A stretch of 39,643 nucleotides of DNA from Betaproteobacteria bacterium (GCA_009782565.1 WRIU01000014.1:1-39643), one strand, 5' to 3'; numbered from the stretch's first letter, positions 1-7,207 are shown. Numbers and translations are program-made. The notes: generated from the sequence alone by a model not told the origin.

Positions 1-122
1 ACAATGTGTCGATCACGGTGAAGCTGATCTGCCCGATCGCGATGGAGGAGGGCTTGCGCTTCGCCATCCGCGAGGGGGGCCGAACGGTCGGCGCCGGGGT
101 CGTCGCTAAGGTTATCGAGTAA
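1..122 (+). CDS. tuf: Elongation factor Tu, C-terminal end (partial)
   Basis: The frame beginning at base 3 reads through the last 39 residues of EF-Tu, the GTPase that delivers aminoacyl-tRNA to the ribosome, and stops at TAA 120-122. The C-terminal segment is diagnostic: the [20 protein letters not shown] motif and the ending VAKVIE lie in the third beta-barrel domain. The gene start lies outside the window. It is followed 58 bases later by rpsJ on the same strand, the usual tuf-rpsJ order at the end of the str operon in betaproteobacteria. Confidence 0.97.
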   Translation, partial: NVSITVKLICPIAMEEGLRFAIREGGRTVGAGVVAKVIE

Positions 123-180
123 CATTTACATCGGCGCGCGGGGCGAGTAGCCTTGCGCGCCCTGCTCTTTTGGAAAAATC

Positions 181-492
181 ATGCAAAGCCAGAAAATCCG
201 CATCCGTCTCAAAGCCTTCGACTACAGGCTGATCGACCAGTCCGCGCTTGAAATCGTCGACACTGCCAAGCGCACCGGCGCAGTCGTGCGCGGTCCCGTC
301 CCCCTGCCCACCCGCATTGAGCGTTTCAACCTGCTGCGTTCGCCGCACGTCAACAAAACCTCACGCGACCAGATGGAAATCCGCACTCACCTGCGCTTGA
401 TGGACATCGTCGACCCGACCGACAAGACCGTCGACGCCCTGATGAAGCTGGACCTTCCGGCAGGCGTGGATGTGGAGATCAAGCTGCAATAA
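181..492 (+). CDS. rpsJ: 30S ribosomal protein S10 (NusE)
   Basis: The 103-residue product has the length and sequence of bacterial S10, a protein of the 30S head that also acts as NusE in NusB-dependent antitermination. Family segments are visible: [17 protein letters not shown] at the N terminus, the central [20 protein letters not shown] loop region, and [20 protein letters not shown] at the end. The ATG at 181 follows a modest GGAAAA ribosome-binding site. The gene is complete. In most bacteria it heads the S10 operon and is followed by rplC, but here a strong terminator hairpin overlaps the stop codon and no other ribosomal protein gene follows. Confidence 0.97.
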   Translation: MQSQKIRIRLKAFDYRLIDQSALEIVDTAKRTGAVVRGPVPLPTRIERFNLLRSPHVNKTSRDQMEIRTHLRLMDIVDPTDKTVDALMKLDLPAGVDVEIKLQ

Positions 493-503
493 TGCAGCTT
501 TTT
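481..503 (+). terminator. Intrinsic terminator overlapping the rpsJ stop codon
   Basis: An 8-base perfect inverted repeat (AAGCTGCA at 481-488, TGCAGCTT at 493-500) encloses a four-base ATAA loop that contains part of the rpsJ stop, and is followed at once by a T run (499-503). This is the standard Rho-independent layout. It would end the tuf-rpsJ transcript immediately after the coding sequence. Confidence 0.8.
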
Positions 504-635
504 CGTTCCGGACAATGTGGCCGTAAAATGACTTTTTCCAAACGGAAGCGCCATATTTGAATTGAGTTATCTCGGCCTGAAAGCCCAGAATTCCTCAATA
601 TGCGGACACTGTTTCTCACAGAAGTTTGAATAGCC

Positions 636-682
636 AAAAAAGCCTGGGGTCTGGATGGAAACATCCAGACCCCAGGCTTTTG
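636..682. terminator. Bidirectional terminator between rpsJ and the PEP-CTERM gene
   Basis: A perfect 17-base inverted repeat occupies 641-657 and 662-678 with a GAAA loop. It has an A run on its left (635-641) and a T run on its right (678-681), so both strands would carry a GC-rich hairpin followed by U residues. It lies between convergent genes: tuf-rpsJ reading right and the PEP-CTERM gene reading left. It therefore probably insulates both. Confidence 0.8.
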
Positions 683-722
683 GATCGACCGCGCTTGTTG
701 TAGCGCGGTGTGCCGCTGCCGT

Positions 723-1628
723 TCAGATGCGCCGACGGCGAGCCACCATACCGATCATGCCCAAGCCTATCAGCATCATCATGTAGGTTTCAGGCTCCGG
801 AACTTGGGAGACAGAGGTGATTACGAAATTCACCTCGTAGGCTTGGCCCTTATGCAACTTCTCTCTCCCCCCCAGTACGAAACACGTTTCGAAACCAGAG
901 AACCCGCATGCGTTGCCATAGTTTGTATCGCCTTTTTTATTATAGATGTCGTCACCGGCAACGACAGGCGTAAGCTTATTGCCGTTCTTGTCTGTCAGGT
1001 AGTAGTAGACTTCGAGGCCGTCTTGAAAGGATACGCCGAGGCCATCAGCGTCGAACTTTAGGGCATCGATATACACAAACCCACCACCAGGTTCTATGTC
1101 CCAGAGAAAGTCATTGGCACTTTTTCTCCATTCCTTCGTAGCCTTTGCCTTCTGGTGATATAGATCGAACGAGTCGGATATTGACGCGATCACTCCGTCG
1201 GAGGACACCACAGAAAACAGCGCATCCATCGTCATGTTTTCTGGGTAATAAAAGTCATCATTCAAGTAATTGTTATAGAACGTGAGCGTACTCGTCTTTA
1301 CGTTTCCAGTGACGGGGTCAGTTTTCACCTTCCCGTTTGTAATCTCGAGCGCACTTTGCGAATAGGTGCTGGATCTGTTGAATATCGTATAGTCGGGCAC
1401 TTTGCTTTTAACCCTCTGAACCCCATAGCCCCATACGATCGTTGTTGAGTCAGCAAAATATTCCGTATATTTTGGTTTCTCCTTTGCGTCTCCAGGCAGG
1501 TAGTTGATACTGTCGACATCCCAGCTAAGAATGACATCGTCAATCGTCCAGTCCGCCGCCTGTGAAGCCGAGGCCGAGAATGCAAAAACGCTGACGGCCA
1601 GTAGTTTTGTGATGGCTCTTGTTTTCAT
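723..1628 (-). CDS. PEP-CTERM sorting domain protein (exported, function unknown)
   Basis: This 301-residue protein begins with a signal peptide (basic MKTR, hydrophobic core, cleavage near ASQAADW). It ends with a classic PEP-CTERM sorting tail: VPEPETYMMMLIGLGMIGM followed by VARRRRI, that is, the PEP motif, one transmembrane helix and an Arg cluster. Such tails direct proteins to exosortase (EpsH/XrtA), which cleaves them and releases them to the surface or exopolysaccharide matrix. The roughly 240-residue middle is rich in Tyr, Asp and Asn, with Cys pairs near the C-terminal third. The segment STLTFYNN together with the overall order vaguely recalls THxN-type PEP-CTERM proteins, but I am not sure of that subfamily. 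The ATG at 1628 has an AAGGAAG ribosome-binding site. The gene is AT-richer than its neighbours, and no exosortase gene lies in the window. Confidence 0.85.
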   Translation of the reverse strand: MKTRAITKLLAVSVFAFSASASQAADWTIDDVILSWDVDSINYLPGDAKEKPKYTEYFADSTTIVWGYGVQRVKSKVPDYTIFNRSSTYSQSALEITNGKVKTDPVTGNVKTSTLTFYNNYLNDDFYYPENMTMDALFSVVSSDGVIASISDSFDLYHQKAKATKEWRKSANDFLWDIEPGGGFVYIDALKFDADGLGVSFQDGLEVYYYLTDKNGNKLTPVVAGDDIYNKKGDTNYGNACGFSGFETCFVLGGREKLHKGQAYEVNFVITSVSQVPEPETYMMMLIGLGMIGMVARRRRI

Positions 1629-1692
1629 GGTAAAACTTCCTTCGAATGAGAGAGAAACTACTTACGTAACACTTCCTAAGCAATATCCCTTA

Positions 1693-1708
1693 AGCAAAAA
1701 CCGAACCA
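1693..1708 (-). promoter_or_regulatory. Sigma-54-like promoter of the PEP-CTERM gene
   Basis: Read on the minus strand, the sequence is TGGTTCGGTTTTTGCT. It has the invariant GG and GC dinucleotides separated by exactly 10 bases and a good TTTGCT -12 element. It lies about 65 bases upstream of the PEP-CTERM start, which leaves room for a normal leader. RpoN with an enhancer-binding protein (PrsR) is known to drive PEP-CTERM genes in related floc-forming bacteria, so the assignment is plausible; it rests on the motif and position only. Confidence 0.55.
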
Positions 1709-1965
1709 TTTTCTATCTATTTGATTTTTCAAGAGTAAACATCTCATGATAAAAAAATGTAAAAAGTATCGACAACAACGTCAAACTACCCGGGCATTCA
1801 GACTGGAGATTGCAGTTGAGACGAGACTTGAGCGTGATCATAATATGTTGATTTTTAATATGTTATTATTTTTATAATAGAGTTTCTTTATAGAATAGAT
1901 TTTATTAATAATATTGGGTGTGTAAAAAAAACTGACAATAAACTCCGGGCTTCCTGGCTATGAAA

Positions 1966-2012
1966 AGAGGAGGGGAATTATCAGGCGCTTCGCGCAACCC
2001 ATCCCCTCCTCT
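1966..2012 (-). terminator. Probable terminator behind the metallo-hydrolase gene
   Basis: An 11-base perfect inverted repeat (AGAGGAGGGGA at 1966-1976 and its complement at 2002-2012) flanks a 25-base region with a smaller GCGC-type hairpin. On the minus strand it is followed by a short T run (TTTT), and it lies about 37 bases past the stop of the metallo-hydrolase. The long loop and short U tract make it weaker than the other terminators in the window. Confidence 0.5.
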
Positions 2013-2048
2013 GCTCTGATTGGAGCATCCTTCGAGCACTCACTGAAG

Positions 2049-2936
2049 CTACTTGAATTTCCACCCCTTTCCGTCTTTTTCGACCGCCCCCACAGCACTC
2101 GCAAAGGGGAAATGTATCCCAGCGATCGGCGTTGCGTTCTGCTCGGCGAGAGCAAAGACGCGCTTGCGGGCAGAAATGGCCTGTGGCGAGTTCATATCGT
2201 ATGACGCGCACTCATCGGGCAGGGCAAATTGCAGGGGCATGCTGTGAATCAGGTCGCCGACGATAAACAGGCTTTTTCCGTCAGCCGTGAGTTGGTACAC
2301 CGTGTGACCCGGTGTGTGGCCGGAGGCGTCCAGCGCCGTAACACCCGGTAGTGGGACGTCTCCAAAGGCGATGGGCTGTACGTCAGCCCCATAGGCAGCA
2401 AGCATGGCCTTGACCTTGGCCGCGTTGGCGTTGGAAGGGTCTTTTTCCGCAAGGGCGCTCCACGATTCCAGTTCGGGTTTCGAGACCAGCACTTTTGCCT
2501 TGGGGAAAGCGCGTTTTTCTCCTTGCAGCAGCCCACCGATGTGATCCATGTGCATATGGGTGAGCAGGACGAAGTCAACGTCTTCCGGCTTGACGTTCAG
2601 GCTGGCGAGTCCCTCCAGCAGCTTTCCCGGTGATTGGAACAATGTCCCTGTACCCGAATCGAACAACGCGATCTTATCTCCCGACCGCAGCAGGAAAACG
2701 TTGATACCCGCTTCGGCCTTGCCGTTGGTGAAGTACTTTGATTTTTCCTCTTCGGAAGCGGGGCCGCTGAAAATGGAAGCCGACATTTCACCCGGCAAAT
2801 CTTGGATGACCGTGACGGCCATGTTGCCCGCCTTCCAGATTTCGCGGCTCAAGGCCTCTTGGGCACAGACAAAGGACGGGATGAGCGTGCAAGCCAGGAA
2901 CGCGATGACACTGCGCGATGTGTGAAGAGAAAACAT
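2049..2936 (-). CDS. Exported MBL-fold metallo-hydrolase
   Basis: The 295-residue protein starts with a signal peptide ending near SFVCAQEA, so it probably acts in the periplasm. The rest is a metallo-beta-lactamase fold. The zinc-binding motif LLTHMHMDHIGG (HxHxDH) is at about residues 126-137, a further metal His lies in SGHTPGHTVY, the bridging Asp in FIVGDLIH, and the last His in AGIHFPF near the C terminus. This arrangement matches the broad glyoxalase-II/lactonase-like hydrolase group; the substrate cannot be told from sequence. The ATG at 2936 has a strong GGAGG ribosome-binding site. It is on the same strand as terC, with only about 18 bases between terC and this start, so the two are probably cotranscribed. 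Confidence 0.85.
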   Translation of the reverse strand: MFSLHTSRSVIAFLACTLIPSFVCAQEALSREIWKAGNMAVTVIQDLPGEMSASIFSGPASEEEKSKYFTNGKAEAGINVFLLRSGDKIALFDSGTGTLFQSPGKLLEGLASLNVKPEDVDFVLLTHMHMDHIGGLLQGEKRAFPKAKVLVSKPELESWSALAEKDPSNANAAKVKAMLAAYGADVQPIAFGDVPLPGVTALDASGHTPGHTVYQLTADGKSLFIVGDLIHSMPLQFALPDECASYDMNSPQAISARKRVFALAEQNATPIAGIHFPFASAVGAVEKDGKGWKFK

Positions 2937-2954
2937 ATGCAGGTTCCTCCGAAT

Positions 2955-4025
2955 TTATTCTTTTTCAGGAAAAAGAAAGGAAGCAATGACACCGGCAGAC
3001 AGCATACCAAGAACAATGACAAGGCTCCATCCCGGCGAGAGATGGAGGCCGGTGTCGGAAACGGCGTGGTTCCAGGATTGAAGTGCCATTTTCGCGCCGA
3101 TGAAGAAGAGCAGCCCAATGACGGCCTTTTCGAGGTGCACAAGATACTTGGTGAGCGCGGCCAGCACGAAATAGAGGCTGCGTAGGCCGAGAATGGCAAA
3201 AATCATCGCGGCATAAACGAGCAATGGCTCCTGTGTGATGGCAATGACGGCGGGAACGGAATCGAAGGCGAAAGCGATGTCGGAGGTCTCGATAGCCATC
3301 AGGCACAAGAAAGCCGGGGTAGCATACAGAGCATCTTTACCTATTCCCCTCCCTGGAGGGGTGGCGCGAAGCGACGGGGTGGTCATTCCCCTCCCTGGAG
3401 GGGTGGTAGAAGTGGCCTGGAGCGCCGGGACGGTATCGTTGCCGGGAATCTGTGAGTGGCGGATGAAGAAGCGATTCAGGTGCAGTTTGGTGTAGATGGG
3501 GAGCAGTCTGCCGGTAAGCCGGACAGACCAGTGGTTAGAGTAGTCTTCGATCTCTTCCTCGTGATCGGGCTGTTGCAGCATTTTGAACGCGCTCCAGATC
3601 ACGAAAGCGGCGAACATGAATCCTACCCAGGGGCTTGCGTGGAAGAGCCCTGTCCCGATGACGACGAAAATGGCGCGAAAGACCAACGCGCCAATGATAC
3701 CGTAGTAAAGAATGCGGTGTTGCAGGACGCCCTTGATGCTGAATGAGGCGAAAATAGCCATGAAAACCATCAGGTTGTCGACCGAGAGAGATTTTTCGAG
3801 CGCGTAACCCGCGAGGTAGAGATCGGCCCATGTTTTGCTGAAACGAACCCACAGATAACCATAGAACACGAGCGCAAGGGCAACCCAGAACAGCGTCCAG
3901 TAAGCGGCGTCTTTCAGCGAAATTTCAGTGCTTTTCTTATGGGCAAAGAGGTCGAGATAGACGGAGAGGGCGACGATGCCGACAAAGATCAGTATTGCTT
4001 CCAGCGGGAAGCCGAAGTGTTCCAT
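2955..4025 (-). CDS. TerC/Alx-family integral membrane protein with an in-frame repeat insertion
   Basis: This 356-residue protein has about eight hydrophobic segments and the TerC-family core. The acidic membrane motif EKSLSVDNLMVF is in the first half; the matching ETSDIAFAFDSVPAVIAI and FAILGLRSLYF segments are in the second half. TerC/Alx proteins act in metal (especially manganese) export or tolerance, and often serve exported metalloenzymes. I chose the ATG at 4025 (protein start MEHFGFPLEA) over an in-frame start 17 codons upstream because AGGAAA precedes it and the family starts there. Residues about 207-228, in a loop before the second half, are encoded by a palindromic repeat (3343-3407). 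This gives the sequence TPPGRGMTTPSLRATPPGRG, which is foreign to the family. It is probably cotranscribed with the downstream metallo-hydrolase. Confidence 0.88.
   Translation of the reverse strand: MEHFGFPLEAILIFVGIVALSVYLDLFAHKKSTEISLKDAAYWTLFWVALALVFYGYLWVRFSKTWADLYLAGYALEKSLSVDNLMVFMAIFASFSIKGVLQHRILYYGIIGALVFRAIFVVIGTGLFHASPWVGFMFAAFVIWSAFKMLQQPDHEEEIEDYSNHWSVRLTGRLLPIYTKLHLNRFFIRHSQIPGNDTVPALQATSTTPPGRGMTTPSLRATPPGRGIGKDALYATPAFLCLMAIETSDIAFAFDSVPAVIAITQEPLLVYAAMIFAILGLRSLYFVLAALTKYLVHLEKAVIGLLFFIGAKMALQSWNHAVSDTGLHLSPGWSLVIVLGMLSAGVIASFLFPEKE
3343..3407. repeat. 42-base palindromic repeat plus half unit, inside terC
   Basis: A full 42-base unit (3343-3384) is followed directly by the first 23 bases of a second unit (3385-3407). 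Each unit begins with ATTCCCCTCCCTGGAGGGGT, a perfect 7-base hairpin with a 2-base loop. In the full unit this is followed by a second small hairpin around a GAA loop (GCGCGAAGCG). The same unit recurs in tandem at 22491-22574 between fliG and fliH, differing by a single base in the first copy. Within terC it is read in frame as 14 codons per unit. Confidence 0.85.
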
Positions 4026-4045
4026 GACGTTTCCTGTTGTTGCAT

Positions 4046-4092
4046 CCCCTCTCCCGCTTGTGGAGAGGGCGCCCAAAAGGGGCGGGAGAGGG
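4046..4092. repeat. Alternating palindrome upstream of terC
   Basis: CCCTCTCCCGC at 4047-4057 can pair with its exact complement at 4082-4092. Alternatively, its CCCTCTCC part can pair with GGAGAGGG at 4062-4069. The element lies in the 104-base gap between the CHAP gene and terC. Its style (C-rich arm, G-rich arms, GCGCCC spacer) resembles the dispersed palindromic repeats of many proteobacterial genomes and is loosely similar to the 42-base unit found in terC. No U tract supports a terminator role. Confidence 0.55.
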
Positions 4093-4129
4093 ATCGGCGA
4101 TCAGGCAGCATGAGGGTCATTATAGGCTG

Positions 4130-4732
4130 TCATCTTGCGTGGGTTGTTATTTCATCATTTTTTCGCAGCCAACCCAAAATTCGACTTTTTTCAATGCTCC
4201 ATAATCCATTCTGAAAATTCACCGGGATATTGATTCTCGACTTCTCAAATAAACCTGGATTTTGTTGGATGATTTCAATTTCATCATCCTTGACTTCTGA
4301 GATAATCGCCACATGACCGTAGCGATTCCCTCCAAAAATCAGCAAATCACCAACCTTTGGCTGAGATTGGCTAGGATTCCTGTACTGAGTTAATGCACGT
4401 TTTTCATTAAAATCCCCGTCCTTGAGATTGCTGTTAAAAAAATCTTTCGCGTGACCATACGAATCCGGCATTTTGTGATGGTAATATTCATAGTAATAAC
4501 GCTTCACGAATTCGACACACTGGTATTTTTGACCTAAATTATAATTATCGGCAGTCACATTGCGCCCTGAAACATTACTGACCGAACCATTGTAATAAAC
4601 ATTCACGCCATTGAAATTATCAATAACGTCACCAATCATGTGATCACTGAATACCTGAGTGTTCTCAATCATAATAAAAACGATTGCAGCTAGAATCAGC
4701 ACACCCAAAATGAGCAAAAGTTTGCGTTTCAT
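4130..4732 (-). CDS. CHAP-domain (cysteine peptidase/amidase) protein, membrane-anchored
   Basis: The 200-residue protein starts with a short basic end and a hydrophobic helix (LLLILGVLILAAIVFIMI), which is either a signal anchor or an uncleaved signal peptide. The rest is a CHAP-type domain: the catalytic Cys is in GQKYQCVEFVKRYYYEYY at about residue 72, the catalytic His in RYGHVAIISEV at about residue 140, and a polar third residue in IEIIQQNPG. CHAP enzymes cut peptidoglycan peptides or related amide bonds, and the anchor suggests action in the periplasm. The coding DNA is markedly AT-rich and rich in Asn, Lys, Tyr and Ile codons compared with the flanking genes, which suggests horizontal acquisition. 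It lies upstream of terC on the same strand. Confidence 0.75.
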   Translation of the reverse strand: MKRKLLLILGVLILAAIVFIMIENTQVFSDHMIGDVIDNFNGVNVYYNGSVSNVSGRNVTADNYNLGQKYQCVEFVKRYYYEYYHHKMPDSYGHAKDFFNSNLKDGDFNEKRALTQYRNPSQSQPKVGDLLIFGGNRYGHVAIISEVKDDEIEIIQQNPGLFEKSRINIPVNFQNGLWSIEKSRILGWLRKNDEITTHAR

Positions 4733-4829
4733 GTTAGCTTAATATTATAATAGAAAATTGGCGTGTCGTCGTCATCTGCTTCAGCCGACTGATATCAGGA
4801 GGCATCCTGGGAAAATTTTTTGATATGGC

Positions 4830-5459
4830 ATGATTTCCATCTACCAATTAAAGCCCGCTTTTCAAGGGCTATTGCGCCCGCTGGTGCGCCGCCTTGCAGT
4901 GGCGGGCGTAACTGCCAACGCAGTCACGATCCTGGCGATGATCGTTTCGATACTCATCGGGGGATGGCTCTACATCGTCAGATGCGATGCCCCCCTCTGG
5001 TATCTGCTTGTGCCGATCTGGATGTTTCTTCGCATGGTGCTGAACGCTGTTGATGGGATGCTTGCGCGCGAATTTGGGCAAAAAACGCCGCTCGGAGCCT
5101 ATCTCAACGAGCTATCGGATGTCATCTCGGATGCCGCGCTCTATCTGCCTTTCGCGTGGATCGCCCCTTTTAGTTGGCAAACCGTTTGTCTCATCATTGG
5201 GTTGTCTGTGGTCTCGGAAATGGCGGGTGCGCTCGGACCGATGGTCGGCGCGCCGCGCCAATATGATGGACCGATGGGCAAAAGCGACCGGGCTTTCCTG
5301 TTCGGTGCTCTGGGACTCTGGGCAGGACTGGCCGACGGCAAATTGCCGGACTGGGTTTTCTGGGTTATGGCCGTCGTTGTACCGCTCTGCATTGTTCTCA
5401 ACATATTCAATCGTATCTGTAGCGGTTTAGCGGCTATTTCATCAGGGAAAGGTTCATGA
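4830..5459 (+). CDS. ynbA: CDP-alcohol phosphatidyltransferase family protein (YnbA-like)
   Basis: This 209-residue membrane protein has several hydrophobic segments and the CDP-alcohol phosphotransferase signature at about residues 73-96. Such enzymes join an alcohol head group to a phosphatidyl moiety from CDP-diacylglycerol, releasing CMP. In the signature NAVDGMLAR-x8-GAYLNELSD, the first and third canonical Asp residues are Asn, while the second and fourth Asp residues remain. It is the first gene of a compact plus-strand run whose order (YnbA, YnbC, YnbD, then a CdsA-like YnbB) recalls E. coli ynbABCD, and its length is close to E. coli YnbA. The stop overlaps the next gene by 4 bases. 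The head-group substrate is unknown. The ribosome-binding site is weak. Confidence 0.82.
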   Translation: MISIYQLKPAFQGLLRPLVRRLAVAGVTANAVTILAMIVSILIGGWLYIVRCDAPLWYLLVPIWMFLRMVLNAVDGMLAREFGQKTPLGAYLNELSDVISDAALYLPFAWIAPFSWQTVCLIIGLSVVSEMAGALGPMVGAPRQYDGPMGKSDRAFLFGALGLWAGLADGKLPDWVFWVMAVVVPLCIVLNIFNRICSGLAAISSGKGS

Positions 5460-7207
5460 CACGCGTTGAAGAAAAACTCAATTTCACCACGCATGACGGG
5501 GTTGCCCTCTTTTACCGCCGCTGGCCTGCCACGACGGCTGCCCGACGCGGTGCGGTCGTGCTTTTTCATCGTGGTCACGAACACGGCGGGCGTATGGCGC
5601 ATCTGGTCGATGAACTGAACTTGCCCGATTTCGATTTTTACGCTTGGGACGCGCGCGGTCATGGCCTGTCGCCCGGTGTGCGGGGCGACTCGCCCAGCCT
5701 CGGGCATTCGGTGCGCGACATCCAGGCTTTCGTCGATCATCTCTGCAACACTTTTGACTTTCAGGAATCCGACATTGCGGTGGTCGCGCAAAGCGTCGGG
5801 GCGGTGCTGGTGAGCACTTGGGCGCACGATTACGCGCCACGCATCCGCTGCCAGGTACTCGCTTCACCTGCCTTCAAGGTGAAACTCTACGTGCCTTTCG
5901 CGCGCCCGGGCCTGCAGCTGTTGCGCTCCTTGCGCGGTAATTTCTTCGTCAACAGCTACGTCAAATCGAAATTCCTGACGCACGACCCAGAACGTCAGAA
6001 ATCCTTCGATTCCGACCCGCTCATCAGCCGCGCGATTTCGGTCAACATTCTGCTCGGCCTCTATGAAGCCGCCGAACGGGTGGTTTCGGACGCCGAGGCG
6101 ATCACTATCCCGACCCAATTACTGATTTCCAGCGACGACTGGGTGGTACACCACTGGCCGCAACACGCTTTTTTCGCGCGCCTGGGCACGACGGAAAAGG
6201 AGAAACATGTGCTGCCAGGTTTTTACCACGACACCCTCGGCGAGCTATACCGAGCCGACGCGGTTGCCAAGGTGCGTGATTTCATCCTGCGGAAGTTCGA
6301 CGCCCCATTCAACCGGCCCAGCCTGCGCGACGAGCACAAACACGGCCATACGTTCGAGGAGGCCAAGAACCTGTCCGTGCCATTTCCGCCCCTCTCGCCC
6401 AAAGGCATTTACTGGAGCACTTACAGGTTTTTGCTGAAACTTGCAGGGCGTTTGTCCGATGGCGTCAAGCTCGGCCATGCCACCGGGTTTGACTCCGGCA
6501 GTTCGCTCGACTACATCTATCGCAACACGCCTTCCGGGAAGGGGTTTTTCGGACGGTCTATCGACCGTATTTATCTCAACGCAATCGGTTGGCGCGGCAT
6601 TCGCCAGCGCAAGCTCCATCTCGAAGAAATACTGAAAAAGGTAATGAACGATCTGGAGCAGGAAAAACGCCCCGCGCGCATCCTGGACATTGCTGCTGGG
6701 CACGGGCGTTATGTGCTTGATGCGCTGCAATACGGCATGCGCCCTGAAGCCATCCTGTTGCGTGATTTCAACGAACTGAACATCGAAAAAGGCCGCGCCA
6801 TGATTACGGAGCGCGGCCTACAAAACATCGCCCGTTTCGAGAAAGGGGACGCATTCGACCGTAAAAACCTTGAGGCGCTCACCCCGAAGGCCACGGTAGG
6901 CATCGTCTCCGGCCTGTATGAACTCTTTACCGATAACGACATGCTTGCCGCTTCTCTGGCCGGTTTGCACAGCGCTATCGAAAAAGACGGCTACCTGATC
7001 TATACCGGCCAGCCTTGGCATCCTCAGCTTGAAATGATCGCCCGCGCCCTCACGAGCCATCGGGACGGCGTGGCCTGGGTGATGCGGCGCAGGACTCAGG
7101 CCGAGATGGATCAACTTGTCCGGGAAGCCGGGTTCGAGAAGATCACGCAGAGAATCGACGAGTGGGGGATTTTCAGCGTATCGCTTGCGCGACGAACAGG
7201 TAAATGA
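5456..7207 (+). CDS. ynbC: Alpha/beta hydrolase-SAM methyltransferase fusion (YnbC-like)
   Basis: The 583-residue protein is a two-domain fusion. Residues about 1-280 form an alpha/beta hydrolase of the monoacylglycerol-lipase type: YAWDARGHGLSPG in the strand-3 region, the nucleophile elbow VVAQSVGAV (Ser at about 104), an acid in ISSDDWVVHH, and a catalytic His in GFYHDTLGE. Residues about 390-580 form a class I methyltransferase with the SAM-binding motif RILDIAAGHGRYVLDAL. Architecture and length match E. coli YnbC. It overlaps ynbA by 4 bases (ATGA) and ynbD by 4 bases, so translation is coupled. In the operon it could deacylate a lipid or methylate a head group, but neither substrate is known. 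Confidence 0.85.
   Translation: MTRVEEKLNFTTHDGVALFYRRWPATTAARRGAVVLFHRGHEHGGRMAHLVDELNLPDFDFYAWDARGHGLSPGVRGDSPSLGHSVRDIQAFVDHLCNTFDFQESDIAVVAQSVGAVLVSTWAHDYAPRIRCQVLASPAFKVKLYVPFARPGLQLLRSLRGNFFVNSYVKSKFLTHDPERQKSFDSDPLISRAISVNILLGLYEAAERVVSDAEAITIPTQLLISSDDWVVHHWPQHAFFARLGTTEKEKHVLPGFYHDTLGELYRADAVAKVRDFILRKFDAPFNRPSLRDEHKHGHTFEEAKNLSVPFPPLSPKGIYWSTYRFLLKLAGRLSDGVKLGHATGFDSGSSLDYIYRNTPSGKGFFGRSIDRIYLNAIGWRGIRQRKLHLEEILKKVMNDLEQEKRPARILDIAAGHGRYVLDALQYGMRPEAILLRDFNELNIEKGRAMITERGLQNIARFEKGDAFDRKNLEALTPKATVGIVSGLYELFTDNDMLAASLAGLHSAIEKDGYLIYTGQPWHPQLEMIARALTSHRDGVAWVMRRRTQAEMDQLVREAGFEKITQRIDEWGIFSVSLARRTGK

Larger units (their letters stand above)
1629..2048. other. AT-rich intergenic region without a recognisable gene
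   Basis: These 420 bases separate the PEP-CTERM gene from the metallo-hydrolase gene; both genes are on the minus strand. The stretch from about 1840 to 1930 is extremely AT-rich. It contains no ORF with a believable start and ribosome-binding site. The only structures I can see are the sigma-54-like promoter at 1693-1708 and the inverted repeat at 1966-2012. The AT-rich stretch lies upstream of the promoter, so it could hold activator or nucleoid-protein sites, but no clear operator was found. Confidence 0.6.

Noticed and set aside
3343-3407. CRISPR-like or tandem array because of repeated units in terC
   Set aside because: The units are directly adjacent without spacers and are palindromic, so they are a dispersed hairpin repeat rather than a CRISPR.
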